A stretch of DNA of 64,000 bases, from positions 1 to 64,000 of the forward strand of contig CAIOKO010000016.1 of assembly GCA_903858935.1 (NCBI GenBank). Direction: 5' to 3'. The notes under the pieces are model-generated. The model had not been told where the DNA came from. It searched no databases and saw nothing but the letters and a program-made list of their open reading frames with translations. The position numbers and the translations under genes are program-made. Origin of the DNA: an uncultured Schlesneria sp. GTDB taxonomy: Bacteria; Planctomycetota; Planctomycetia; Planctomycetales; Planctomycetaceae. Positions within the stretch are counted from its first letter, which is position 1. Each line of letters opens with the position of its first letter. Shown in pieces: positions 34,518 to 44,118 of this stretch.

Positions 34518-35927
34518 ATGCTAAATTATTCGAAAATAAAGACCGCAGCAGGCTTCGGCATTTTACTTGCGATCACCTTTGGTGCTGGCATGTGGCTCGG
34601 CCAAACTCGTGAAAAACTCAGCTCTTTCGACGAAAAGCTCTCTCCACCTAACACTTCGCACGAACACCGTAGCGAGAAATTCGACGGTGTTGAAGCGATA
34701 GCAGGATCGACGGGTCAATTACGGCTGTCACCGCGAGTCATTGACACGTTGAAGGTTCAAGTCGCTGCTGCCCGGCGCGCGCCTCTGACCGAACCACTGG
34801 TGATGACCGGTTCACTCTTTTTGGATTCAAGCCATCTTGCCGTTGTTCACACGCGGTTTCCCGGCGAAATTGTCGAAGTCGGTCAGGTCCCGGAAACCGA
34901 CGCTTACGGTAATCCGATCGTTATCGATGGCAAGCCTCGAATGCGACAAATTCGCGCAGGCGATGAAGTACAGAAGGGGCAGTTGATCGCGGTTGTCTGG
35001 AGCAAAGAAATCGGCGAAACAAAAAGCGATCTGGTTGAGGCCCTTTCTCGACGGAAAGCGTCGAAAGCGACGGTCGAACGCCTGGAAGGATTGGAAAAAG
35101 GGAGTGTTTCCGGTCAGGTTGTTCGCGAGGCTCAGCAGAAATATCAATCGGACGTCATTGCCGTCGAACGTGCCGATCGCACACTGCGATCGTGGCGAGA
35201 AACCGATGATGAGATTGCGGAGGTTTATGCCGAGTCGGATCGGATTTGCCTGGGAATTTCTGAGCCAGATTCAAAGGTGAGACAAACGTGGGCAAACGTG
35301 GAAATCCGCGCTCCCTTGAGCGGTACGGTCCTCGAAAGAAACGGGACCGTGGGGGAAATTGTGGCTACTGGCGTTGATTTGTTCACGATCGCAGACATTA
35401 GCAGAATGGGTGTTCTCGCTAATATTTATGAAGAAGACATTCACAAACTTACGGTATTACCACCTGAAAAACGAACCTGGGAAGTTCGGCTGAAAGCCGA
35501 GCCAGAATCACCGCCGATTCTAGGAAGGTTCGAGGTGATCGGGCATGTGATTGACCCAAGCCAACATACGGCTGCCGTCGTCGGCTGGATCCAGAATCCT
35601 GGAAATCGATTAAGAACAGGGCAATTCATTACAGCCACGATTGAGTTACCAGGGCCGACAGATGCCGTCATCATTCCCAATTCAGCGATCATTGACGAAG
35701 GACACATTGCAACAGTTTTTGTAGCGTGCGACGCCAGCAAACAAGAAGTCAAGGCTCGGCACGTCGCGGTGATTCGTCGAGGACGTGATTTTGCTTTGAT
35801 TCAAAGCAAACCGTCTGCAAAGGTGGCTCCAGACTCGCTTCAAGAGGGGGAATTTGTTGTGACCTCGGGAAATCTTGAGTTGTTTGGTTTTCTGCAGGAT
35901 CTCCCCACTGCCGTTGGTGCCCGTTAA
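34518..35927 (+). CDS. Periplasmic adaptor of RND efflux (CzcB/CusB-type)
   Basis: Membrane-fusion protein linking an inner-membrane RND pump to an outer-membrane channel. The N-terminus has a signal-anchor helix (GFGILLAITFGAGMWLG). A lipoyl-like half (PGEIVEVGQVPE) is followed by a coiled-coil hairpin (EIGETKSDLVEALSRRKASK) and the second lipoyl half (RAPLSGTVLERNGTVGEIV). A beta-barrel domain with SRMGVLANIYEED comes next. The inserted stretch TDAYGNPIVIDGKPRMRQIR within the first lipoyl half is unusual. The pump gene follows after 24 bases in the same operon. Metal specificity cannot be read from the adaptor. Confidence 0.9.
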   Translation: MLNYSKIKTAAGFGILLAITFGAGMWLGQTREKLSSFDEKLSPPNTSHEHRSEKFDGVEAIAGSTGQLRLSPRVIDTLKVQVAAARRAPLTEPLVMTGSLFLDSSHLAVVHTRFPGEIVEVGQVPETDAYGNPIVIDGKPRMRQIRAGDEVQKGQLIAVVWSKEIGETKSDLVEALSRRKASKATVERLEGLEKGSVSGQVVREAQQKYQSDVIAVERADRTLRSWRETDDEIAEVYAESDRICLGISEPDSKVRQTWANVEIRAPLSGTVLERNGTVGEIVATGVDLFTIADISRMGVLANIYEEDIHKLTVLPPEKRTWEVRLKAEPESPPILGRFEVIGHVIDPSQHTAAVVGWIQNPGNRLRTGQFITATIELPGPTDAVIIPNSAIIDEGHIATVFVACDASKQEVKARHVAVIRRGRDFALIQSKPSAKVAPDSLQEGEFVVTSGNLELFGFLQDLPTAVGAR

Positions 35928-35951
35928 TACCCCGCGAGAAAGTCGATTGCG

Positions 35952-38900
35952 ATGATTTTCAAATTGATTGAATGGGGACTTAATAATCGGTTGATTGTTA
36001 TCCTGTTAACGATTGCCCTGATCGGAATTGGCGGATTTTCGCTGATTCACCTCAATGTTGAAGCCTACCCTGACCCTGCACCAGCAATCGTTGAAGTCAT
36101 CAGTCAATATCCCGGGGCATCTGCTGAAGAGGTCGAGCGTGAAGTCACAATCCCTCTCGAAATTGCACTGTCGGGGATGCCCGGGCTGAAATCGACTCGA
36201 AGTAAATCGCTATTTGGGTTGTCCCACGTCCGAAATCAGTTTGAATACGGTACTGATTTCTTTAGAGCCAAACTGGAAGTTCTAAACCGGATGTACACCG
36301 CTTCACTGCCGAACGGGATTACGCCAACACTGGCAAACACAACTCCCACTGGAGAAATCTACCGCTACATCGTCAAGGGTCCGCAAGACGCGCTAGGTCA
36401 TAATCTTTATACGTCCTCAGATCTCAAGTCGATTGAAGACTGGGTTCTGGAACGGGAATTTCGACGAATCCCGCGTATTGCTGATGTCGTTTCCTTTGGC
36501 GGCGCCATAAAACGATACGAGATTCAACCTCATCCCGAACGATTAAAAGCTTACGGAATCAGCTTGGAGCAGCTGCAAAAAGCAATTTCAGAAAACAACT
36601 CGAATGTTGGCGGTGACTTTGTTATTCAAGGTCCAACTGTGCAGGCAGTGCGCGGCCTGGGGTTAATTGGCGGCGGTCTTGATCCGGCTCGAACCTATCC
36701 CACAGACGCCGATCCTGCAGGCGTAGCGTTGCACCTGCGCAAGGGAGAGGACCGACGATTAAGGGAGCTTCGTGGGATCGTTCTCGCTGCGACAAACAAT
36801 GTTCCCATTCGTGTCGGCGATGTCGTCGATGGGGGATCGTATTCGTCCGACACGCAATCAGGGCAACGAGGAGTCGTGGTTGGATCGCATCCGGCACAGG
36901 GACGCGTCGCGGTCAGCAGACCCCAGGTCAATTCCGAAGGGGAGGATATCCTTGATGCCAACGGTAACCGGATCTGGATTGATCGACCTGACGTTGTCGA
37001 AGGAATTGTCCTTCTTCGCAAAGGGGAACAATCTCTGCCCGCATTGACGGACGTAAAGAACAAAGTTCGGGAGTTAAATGCCGATTCACCAAAACTATTA
37101 CCGGGCGTCTCGGTCGAAACAATCTATGACCGAACACGGCTCGTAGAACTGACAACGCACACTGTCCGCGAAAACGTCATTTTGGGAATCGTATTTGTTT
37201 CCATCATTCTGCTGGTGTTCCTGAATCATTTTCAAAGCGCCATGATTGTCGCGATAAACATTCCGCTTGCGTTACTTTTCGCGATGTCGATCCTGTACTT
37301 CCGAGGGAAAAGTGCGAATCTTCTGTCGCTTGGCGCAGTAGATTTCGGGATTATCGTTGATTCCTCAGTCATCATGGTTGAAGCAATTTTTCGATCCCTC
37401 AGCGCCGGCGAACGCAGCGATCTGGAACTCAAGGACCGGATCCTTCGAGCATCGGGCGATGTCGAACGTGGGCTTTTTTATTCGACGATCATCATGGTTT
37501 TTGCCTTGCTGCCACTGTTTACGATGCAAGGACCAGAAGGCCAGATTTTCGGACCGATGGCGGACACTTATGCTTTCGCACTCGGTGGAGCCCTGTTATT
37601 CGCGTTAACGCTGTCACCCGTGTTGTGCCGGATTTTCTTTACCAACATAAAGCCTTCTTCGGACAACTTCATCGTTCATGGATTAAAGTATTTCTATGTC
37701 AGCCAACTAAAACTCGCCCTTCGATTCCGCTGGCTGACACTCGGCTTATTCCTGGCGTCGCTGGCCGCAACAGCTGCGGTGATTCCCTTCCTCGGAGCGG
37801 AATTCATGCCCGAGCTGGAAGAAGGAAACATCTATGTTCGCGGAACATTCCCTGTGAATGTCTCGTTAGATGAAGTGGCAGATAAAGCAGCTGTTGCCAG
37901 AAAGATGTTACAAAAACATCCAGAAACCATTTTGATTTTGAATCAGATGGGACGACCAGACGACGGTACCGATCCAACCGGTTTTTATAATTGCGAGTTT
38001 TCTGTTCCCCTCAAGAAACACGACGAATGGCCGAAGGTCGCACAACAGACAGGTTGGAGACGCTGGATTTACGGTCCAATGCGTCCCAAATCGAAGGACG
38101 AGTTAATCGAGGAAATGAACACCGAACTGAAAGCATCCATCCCCGGTGTGGACTGGAATTTCTCTCAGTACATCCGCGACAATGTGATGGAGACGCTTTC
38201 AGGTGTAAAAGGGGAGAATGCCGTAAAAATCTTCGGCCCGGATCTTGATGAACTGGAAAAAACGGCAGAGAAAGTTAAAGCCACGCTGCAAAGCGTTCGT
38301 GGCATCGAAAATGTCGGGATCTTCCGTATCAAAGGGCAGGCGAATCTGGAATTTGCGATTGATCGGAATAAATGTGCCTTGTGGAACGTCAGTGTTGCAG
38401 ACGTTCAAGAGGTGTTGGCAACCGCGGTTGGTGGCAAGTCGCTCACTCAAGTTGTTGAGGGCGAGCGAAAGTTTGACGTTACGTTGAGATGGCCCGAAAG
38501 GTTGCGATACAACGAAGAGACCATTTTAGATATTCCTGTCGAAGTGGTGGGGAATCATCTTGCCGTGAGTGACGACTCAACCAACAAGGGTTCGAACTCG
38601 GGTACGCTTGATTATACGGGCGGCCGACGAACAAACCTTGCCGTCACAGGAAGTCGCGAGAACATGACATACACCAACCCCGGAAGTGTTCCACGGCGAC
38701 GGCTGCGAGATCTAGTCACACCCATTGGAGCGAATGGCGACCCCGAACCAGATGGAACCTTTGTTCGTTCAGGGGCATCAACTATCTACCGTGAAAAGGC
38801 AAGTCGATTGATCGCGGTGAAATTTAGTGTGAGAGGACGAGACCTGGCAGGCACTGTCGCAGAGGCGCAAAAGAAAACCGATGAATTCTTCAAGGCTCCC

Positions 38901-39461
38901 TATTCAGCCGAATGGAGTGGTGAATTTCAGGAAATGCAAGAAGCTGTTGAACGGCTTGTTCTGGCTGCGGGACTGGCCCTCATACTCATTATCATTTTGT
39001 TGTACATCGCACTTCGCTCGTTGCTGGACGCGTTTGTTGTCCTCTCGAATGTTGTGGTCATGTGCATGGGTGGTGTCTGGGCACTTTATCTGGCTGGTGA
39101 ACACTTCAATATTTCGGCTGGCGTAGGATTTATTTCCGTACTCGGCGTCGGCGTTATGAACGGGCTGCTACTGGTCTCATGGTTTAATAGCTCCCGAGCG
39201 CACGACGTCCCGTTGAAAGAGGCCTTAATTGACGGAATAGAGAAACGGATTCGGCCGCTAACGATGACCGCACTGACTGCTATCTTCGGGCTATTGCCAG
39301 CGGCCGTGTCAACCCAGATCGGCTCAGAAACTCAGCGACCCCTTGCGATCGTCGTCGTTGGGGGAATGATTACGATCATGCTGATGGTGAACCTCATCCC
39401 CGTGCTTTACAGTTTCTACGGACACCGAATACCCCCTGCCGGTGGTGGGGTCAGCCATTGA
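35952..39461 (+). CDS. Heavy-metal RND efflux pump (CusA/CzcA family)
   Basis: Inner-membrane proton-driven pump of 1169 residues with twelve predicted helices in two halves and large periplasmic loops. The N-terminus (LTIALIGIGGFSLIHLNVEAYPDP) and the downstream IVEVISQYPGASAEEVEREVT are typical. In the fourth helix the proton relay is DFGIIVDSSVIMVE, giving Asp464, Asp470 and Glu477. That acidic triad is found in divalent-metal (CzcA-like) pumps, although the usual DGAV and VEN positions are DSSV and VEA. The protein is about 120 residues longer than most relatives, owing to insertions near 235-375 and 865-940. Specificity for zinc, cobalt or cadmium is plausible but unproven. Confidence 0.92.
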   Translation: MIFKLIEWGLNNRLIVILLTIALIGIGGFSLIHLNVEAYPDPAPAIVEVISQYPGASAEEVEREVTIPLEIALSGMPGLKSTRSKSLFGLSHVRNQFEYGTDFFRAKLEVLNRMYTASLPNGITPTLANTTPTGEIYRYIVKGPQDALGHNLYTSSDLKSIEDWVLEREFRRIPRIADVVSFGGAIKRYEIQPHPERLKAYGISLEQLQKAISENNSNVGGDFVIQGPTVQAVRGLGLIGGGLDPARTYPTDADPAGVALHLRKGEDRRLRELRGIVLAATNNVPIRVGDVVDGGSYSSDTQSGQRGVVVGSHPAQGRVAVSRPQVNSEGEDILDANGNRIWIDRPDVVEGIVLLRKGEQSLPALTDVKNKVRELNADSPKLLPGVSVETIYDRTRLVELTTHTVRENVILGIVFVSIILLVFLNHFQSAMIVAINIPLALLFAMSILYFRGKSANLLSLGAVDFGIIVDSSVIMVEAIFRSLSAGERSDLELKDRILRASGDVERGLFYSTIIMVFALLPLFTMQGPEGQIFGPMADTYAFALGGALLFALTLSPVLCRIFFTNIKPSSDNFIVHGLKYFYVSQLKLALRFRWLTLGLFLASLAATAAVIPFLGAEFMPELEEGNIYVRGTFPVNVSLDEVADKAAVARKMLQKHPETILILNQMGRPDDGTDPTGFYNCEFSVPLKKHDEWPKVAQQTGWRRWIYGPMRPKSKDELIEEMNTELKASIPGVDWNFSQYIRDNVMETLSGVKGENAVKIFGPDLDELEKTAEKVKATLQSVRGIENVGIFRIKGQANLEFAIDRNKCALWNVSVADVQEVLATAVGGKSLTQVVEGERKFDVTLRWPERLRYNEETILDIPVEVVGNHLAVSDDSTNKGSNSGTLDYTGGRRTNLAVTGSRENMTYTNPGSVPRRRLRDLVTPIGANGDPEPDGTFVRSGASTIYREKASRLIAVKFSVRGRDLAGTVAEAQKKTDEFFKAPYSAEWSGEFQEMQEAVERLVLAAGLALILIIILLYIALRSLLDAFVVLSNVVVMCMGGVWALYLAGEHFNISAGVGFISVLGVGVMNGLLLVSWFNSSRAHDVPLKEALIDGIEKRIRPLTMTALTAIFGLLPAAVSTQIGSETQRPLAIVVVGGMITIMLMVNLIPVLYSFYGHRIPPAGGGVSH

Positions 39462-39544
39462 TCGCAGCTGCTGCTTTTCGCGGGAAATGAATCGTACGCA
39501 CATTGCCCGCAACGTCGGGAAGTCATCGCGATGAATCGTTTGTT

Positions 39545-40825
39545 TCAGGGAAATTCTTCCAGTTGCAGTAATCCCGCAATTTCCGCAGCCGCGTTTAAAC
39601 GATTTTCTAATGCGGAAATGTAATCAATATTCGCTTCAAACACCGTTCGCTGAGTCTGTAACAATCTCGAAATCTCGAATTGCCCACGAGCGTAGGCCTT
39701 TTGAACAAGTTCAAGCGTTCTCATCGCGTCGGGCAATATTCCTTCTTCATAGTTCTTCACCGCCTTTTCAGCGATTCGTTGTCGTGTGATCGAGTCTGCA
39801 AGCTGTTTCGTCAATTCTTGCTGGACTGCTAAACGGCCCGCCATCGAACGCCTCACCGACGCGTTCGCAGCCATAATGTTCCCCTGGTTTTTATTCCACA
39901 GTGGGACATTCAAGTACAATCCCACGAGAGCCTGATAGTTTGCCGTCGATTCGGAATATTGAGTTCCCCCTTGAACCGTGAGGTTCGGTATCGGTTCAAC
40001 TTCGGCTCGACGAAGCAGTAGGATGGTGCGATTGACATCGAGATTCGCAATCTGAACGACGGGACTATTCGTAAGAACTTGCATCAGCACATCTTCATCA
40101 TCGAATTCGGGAACCGTCGTGGTCAGATTTCCTTTCACTTCATTCACGTCGAGCATCGACATGCCAATACTCGTCGCCAACTGTCGACGTTGGCCGATTA
40201 ATGCAATTTCAGCACCCTGCAGCGCCGTTTCTGCTCGCCGTCGCTCAACGCGAAGTAACAAAACGTCGGTTTCGCTGACCTGCTCGGCCTCAAGCAAGTT
40301 AAGGCTGGTTTTCTCGGATCGCTTTGCCAATTCCAGCAGTTTCTCCAACAACGCTTTACGTCGCTGAGCGGCTAACGTTGAGAAGAATTCCTGGCGAACT
40401 CCGGTAAGTATCTCAAACTTTTTGCGGACGACGTCGTACTCAGCTTGATGTGCCGCTTCCAATGCCGCTGCACGATCCAGTTTTAATTTCCCGCCTCGAA
40501 TAACTTCTTGCGTCAATCCGATGGTGTAAATGCCCGTACGATTCGGACCGATTGTCTGCGGATTACCACTATCGACTCGCGGATTCGGATACAATCCCGC
40601 CTGAACTGCGGAACCATGCGATACCGTGACGTGAGCTAACGATTCCGCCAGACGCGGATGAGTCGTCAATGCGATGGAAACACACTGTTCCAGAGTCAGC
40701 GTTGTCGAAGATTCCACCGGACCAGGCGCGGGTGGAAGTGGATCGGCCATTTCAACCGGTTCCGCTGCGAAAACGAAAGCCGGTATAACGACAACGATAC
40801 CGATGACGAACGCGATCCATCGCAT
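39545..40825 (-). CDS. TolC-family outer-membrane channel protein
   Basis: Exported 426-residue protein resembling CzcC/TolC outer-membrane efflux components. A signal peptide (MRWIAFVIGIVVVIPAFVFA) is followed by two long helical repeats with coiled-coil segments (ALEAAHQAEYDVVRKKFEIL and LAVQQELTKQLADSITRQRI), the pattern of the helical-tunnel repeats. The gene is convergent to the CusA/CzcA-like gene, with 83 bases between stops. It therefore has its own promoter although it probably completes the same tripartite pump. It starts at ATG 40825 with AGGA upstream. Confidence 0.88.
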   Translation of the reverse strand: MRWIAFVIGIVVVIPAFVFAAEPVEMADPLPPAPGPVESSTTLTLEQCVSIALTTHPRLAESLAHVTVSHGSAVQAGLYPNPRVDSGNPQTIGPNRTGIYTIGLTQEVIRGGKLKLDRAAALEAAHQAEYDVVRKKFEILTGVRQEFFSTLAAQRRKALLEKLLELAKRSEKTSLNLLEAEQVSETDVLLLRVERRRAETALQGAEIALIGQRRQLATSIGMSMLDVNEVKGNLTTTVPEFDDEDVLMQVLTNSPVVQIANLDVNRTILLLRRAEVEPIPNLTVQGGTQYSESTANYQALVGLYLNVPLWNKNQGNIMAANASVRRSMAGRLAVQQELTKQLADSITRQRIAEKAVKNYEEGILPDAMRTLELVQKAYARGQFEISRLLQTQRTVFEANIDYISALENRLNAAAEIAGLLQLEEFP

Positions 40826-41359
40826 GACATCGATCCTGCAAATGACAATTCAGGCGACTACCTGAATATCAACACAACCAAGGCCAACCACTTCAAGGAC
40901 TGGACTCTACTTGGCAAAACCAGAAACTCCGTCCTTAGACTTCGGAAAGATCCTATCCTTGTGATGAATTCTCTCGGTTCAACCTATCCGTTGGTTGTAA
41001 CCGACAAAGACCGCACAACCAGACATGTTGGCGAGCCGAAGGGAAGCCTGAACATCCACAACCAATTAAATCACAACAAGTTACGTCGAACCACAACATT
41101 CGGCATGTCGTGATGATTCGCAGCACCGATTACCGATCAGTTGCTGAATTCCTCGTAAAGAACGGAATTGCGGAGTGATCAGAGTCTTTGACAGACTTCG
41201 GTTCCAGAATAATCCTCCAAAAAGGGAGCTCAAAAGAACCCCTGCCCGAATTGGTCTTGTCGAAGTCCGATTCAATCTGGATAAACACCATCCGCTAATA
41301 TCGTTCCGGACGGGAACTGATGCGGAACTTGTCGTTTTGAGGATCATGGAGAGAACCTC
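40826..41359. other. Intergenic region, about 530 bases
   Basis: Divergent spacer between the TolC-like gene and the RodA gene. It contains no supported gene; frames up to about 150 residues through here run into the TolC gene in antisense and lack a ribosome binding site. No repeat element was recognised. Confidence 0.4.
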
Positions 41360-42484
41360 GTGCCGACCGCTGAGTTAATCCGACGAATTCCCTGGCTGAT
41401 TTTCATTTGTGCCGTCGTATTATTAGCAATTGGATTGTCAGGTATCGCCCGGGCCGATGAACTAAGCGAAGGACCAGATCTCTTCGCCAAACAAATTACT
41501 TGGGCATTTGTTTCCCTTCCGGGACTGGCGCTGGCGTTCGCCATTCCGTATCGAACGTGGAAGCCAATGGGCCATATTCTGTTCTTGGCGTCATTGCCAC
41601 TATTGATTGTCGTCCTGTTTATGGAAAAACGGGGCGGCGCTCGGTGCTGGATTCAGCTTGGGTTCTTTGATCTTCAGCCATCAGAATTTGTGAAACTGAC
41701 CTATATTCTGGCTTTAGCTCAATACTTGATGTATCGGGATAATTTCCTGAAAGTCGCCGGGTTGTTTGCCCCTTTCGTCTTAACGCTGATTCCCCTGGCC
41801 CTGATTCTGCTGGAACCGGACCTGGGCACGGCCCTGCTGTTTGTACCAGTCTTGTTTGCAATGTTATTCACGGCAGGAGCTCGCTGGAGGCATCTTGTCT
41901 GCGTCGCCTTGCTCGGCCTGGCGATCTCGCCGGTGTTCTGGATCAAAATGAGTGCCGAGCAGAAATCACGAATCCGAGCACTGCTCACCCAGGTTGACGG
42001 AGGCCCGAACCCGGGCGGCGACCGTCGGCACCAGCACCAGTCGAAGGTCGTACTGTCATTGGGCGGTTTCGAAGGAAGCGAGTTTTCCGGTCCAAAAATT
42101 GACGACCCCCGCGCCTATCGGCTGTCAAATTCACAAACCGACTTCGTGTTCTGCCTGATTGGTGAACGCTGGGGATTTATTGGAGCCACTTTCACCCTGC
42201 TCCTGTATCTGGTCTTCTTTGCCCTGGGACTCAGAATCGCCGCGAAAACACGCGAACCGTTTGGACGACTGATTGCTGTCGGCATCATCACGCTCTGGGC
42301 GACGCAGACCATCATCAATACCGGTATGACGGTTGGCCTGCTCCCCGTCATCGGTATCACGTTGCCGCTCATGAGCTACGGTGGTTCCAGCCTGTTAATG
42401 GCCGCGATCAGTCTTGGCCTGTTACTGAACGTCGGAGCAAGACCCGGTTACGAAGTCGCAGGCGAGCCGTTTCAGTTCGATTGA
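41360..42484 (+). CDS. RodA/FtsW-family peptidoglycan glycosyltransferase
   Basis: SEDS-family inner-membrane enzyme of 374 residues that polymerises lipid II into glycan strands. About ten helices are seen. The catalytic Asp of the family (E. coli RodA Asp262) corresponds to Asp261 in SQTDFVFCLIGERWGFIGA. The SEDS signature at the C-terminus is LPLMSYGGSSLL, and FDLQPSEFVKL is conserved too. The best start is GTG 41360 with GGAGAG upstream. No mreB, mreC or PBP2 gene is beside it, unlike the usual rod operon. Planctomycetes were once thought to lack peptidoglycan, but many have a complete set of synthesis genes. Confidence 0.92.
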   Translation: MPTAELIRRIPWLIFICAVVLLAIGLSGIARADELSEGPDLFAKQITWAFVSLPGLALAFAIPYRTWKPMGHILFLASLPLLIVVLFMEKRGGARCWIQLGFFDLQPSEFVKLTYILALAQYLMYRDNFLKVAGLFAPFVLTLIPLALILLEPDLGTALLFVPVLFAMLFTAGARWRHLVCVALLGLAISPVFWIKMSAEQKSRIRALLTQVDGGPNPGGDRRHQHQSKVVLSLGGFEGSEFSGPKIDDPRAYRLSNSQTDFVFCLIGERWGFIGATFTLLLYLVFFALGLRIAAKTREPFGRLIAVGIITLWATQTIINTGMTVGLLPVIGITLPLMSYGGSSLLMAAISLGLLLNVGARPGYEVAGEPFQFD

Positions 42485-42903
42485 CGCATCCGGTCAACGT
42501 GAAGTCATCGAAGCCCTCACTTTAAGCATCGCAAACGCAACCCCACCTCCTCCACGGGGGTGGTTAACGGGCCTTTGCCCTAGCCCCTGAAATCAAACTT
42601 GTCAGCCGCCGAAAATCCTGGTGTAAACGCCCTTAACCGCGTCAGAGCAGGAGTTGGGGTCGCAGATCCAGACAGCCGCCTGATTCAAAGATCATTCGCG
42701 TTGCCCTCCACATCTGCTTTAACCCGAAGCGAGCCCCGAATTTCCGCCCCCCTGCACTTGCAGTCGTCCCTCTGCTACTTTCTATTCTTGAGGAACTTGA
42801 CGTCGGGAGTGTCGCGAAAGTTCCTTGGGTTCTTGAGCGGAAGCTCCTCGCGAACCGCTTGCAGCGACTCACTTCGTTCAACTTTCATCAGAGGGACTTC
42901 ACC
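42485..42903. other. Intergenic region with degenerate family B inverted repeat
   Basis: About 420 bases without a convincing gene. It contains the repeat element at 42541-42659. The final 100 bases should hold the promoter of the PQQ-like gene. Confidence 0.45.
42541..42659. repeat. Family B inverted repeat, degenerate copy
   Basis: The left arm contains GGTGGTTAACGGGCCTTTGC (about 42559-42578), identical to the reverse complement of the right arm of the element at 52025-52146. The right arm, GTGTAAACGCCCTTAACCGC and following to GGGG at 42659, matches the corresponding arm with several substitutions and gaps. The total length (about 119 bases) agrees with the better-preserved copy (122 bases), supporting a common origin. 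Confidence 0.7.
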
Positions 42904-44118
42904 GTGCAAAAATTGTTGTTAATGACCTTTTGGCTGTCGGTATCCTGTAGCTTACTGGCGGGCGATTCGCCTCAGTTCCGAGGCCCCGATGGTGAAGGCC
43001 ATTCGCCTGAAAAACATCTCCCACTGACGTGGAGTGAAGCCGAAAACATCCGGTGGAAAACCGACATCGAAGGACTTGGCTGGTCAACGCCGTCGATCAG
43101 CGGTTCGGAAGTCTGGCTGACCACTGCCCTGAACGAGGGAAAATCACTGCGACTGATCTGTCTGGATAAGGACTCGGGAAAAGAGCGACACAATGTTGAA
43201 GTGTTCCATCACGACGACCCCGGTCCAATTCACAGCAAGAACAGTTATGCCTCACCATCCGTCGTGATCGATGGCAATCTGTTGTTCGTGCATTTCGGCA
43301 AGCTCGGCACCGCATGCCTGGATCGCAAAGCCAACGTCATCTGGAAGAAGGAATTAAAATACAATCACCGACATGGTCCCGGCGGAAGTCCGGTTGTTTT
43401 CGGTGATCTTCTGATCCTTGCCTGTGATGGAACCGACGTGCAGTACGTGACGGCATTAGACAAAAAGACAGGAGACGAAGTCTGGAAAACGACCCGCGAG
43501 GGCAAGATGGCCTATTCCACGCCACTGATCATCGAAGTAAATGGCCAGAAGCAATTGGTCAGCACGGGAGGAGAATGGGCGATCGGCTATGCTCCTCAAA
43601 CAGGCCAGGAGCTTTGGCGGTTCCGCTACCCCAAGGGTTATTCCAACGTCCCTCGTCCCGTCTACGGCCAGGGCTTGGTTTTTCTCTGTTCAGGTTACGA
43701 CAACCCATGGATCTATGCCGTACGGCCTGACGGAGCCGGGGATGTGACCGAGTCACACATGGCCTGGAGACTTGATAAAGGAGCCCCGTTGAACCCGTCG
43801 CCACTGTTGATCGGAAACGAACTTTATCTGGTCGATGATAGTGGCGTGGCAACCTGTCTGGACGCCAAATCGGGCACTCAACACTGGAAAAAGCGTATCG
43901 GAGGAAATTTCACCGCCTCATTACTACTCGGAGAAGACCGAATTTACATGCTCGACGAAGCGGGTAAGACTTATGTTATTGCCCCAAGCAAAGAAGAGTA
44001 TCGTGAACTGGCAGTCAACGAACTGCCAGGGCGGACACAAGCGACAATTGCTGCCGCCGATGAATCCCTGTTCCTGAGAACCGACAAAAGTCTCTACCGA
44101 ATTCAAACTCCCCGTTGA
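42904..44118 (+). CDS. Secreted PQQ-like beta-propeller repeat protein (second copy)
   Basis: Exported 404-residue propeller protein of the FRGP type. A signal peptide (LLLMTFWLSVSCSLLAG) precedes SPQFRGPDGEG, and blades carry LICLDKDSGKERH, YVTALDKKTGDEVW and ATCLDAKSGTQHW. It shares layout and many motifs with the protein at 7628-8905, so the two are paralogues. GTG 42904 has AGAGGGA about 8 bases upstream; ATG 42922 is the alternative. No catalytic residue of a PQQ dehydrogenase was seen. It stands alone, so its partner or ligand is not indicated by context. Confidence 0.85.
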   Translation: MQKLLLMTFWLSVSCSLLAGDSPQFRGPDGEGHSPEKHLPLTWSEAENIRWKTDIEGLGWSTPSISGSEVWLTTALNEGKSLRLICLDKDSGKERHNVEVFHHDDPGPIHSKNSYASPSVVIDGNLLFVHFGKLGTACLDRKANVIWKKELKYNHRHGPGGSPVVFGDLLILACDGTDVQYVTALDKKTGDEVWKTTREGKMAYSTPLIIEVNGQKQLVSTGGEWAIGYAPQTGQELWRFRYPKGYSNVPRPVYGQGLVFLCSGYDNPWIYAVRPDGAGDVTESHMAWRLDKGAPLNPSPLLIGNELYLVDDSGVATCLDAKSGTQHWKKRIGGNFTASLLLGEDRIYMLDEAGKTYVIAPSKEEYRELAVNELPGRTQATIAAADESLFLRTDKSLYRIQTPR

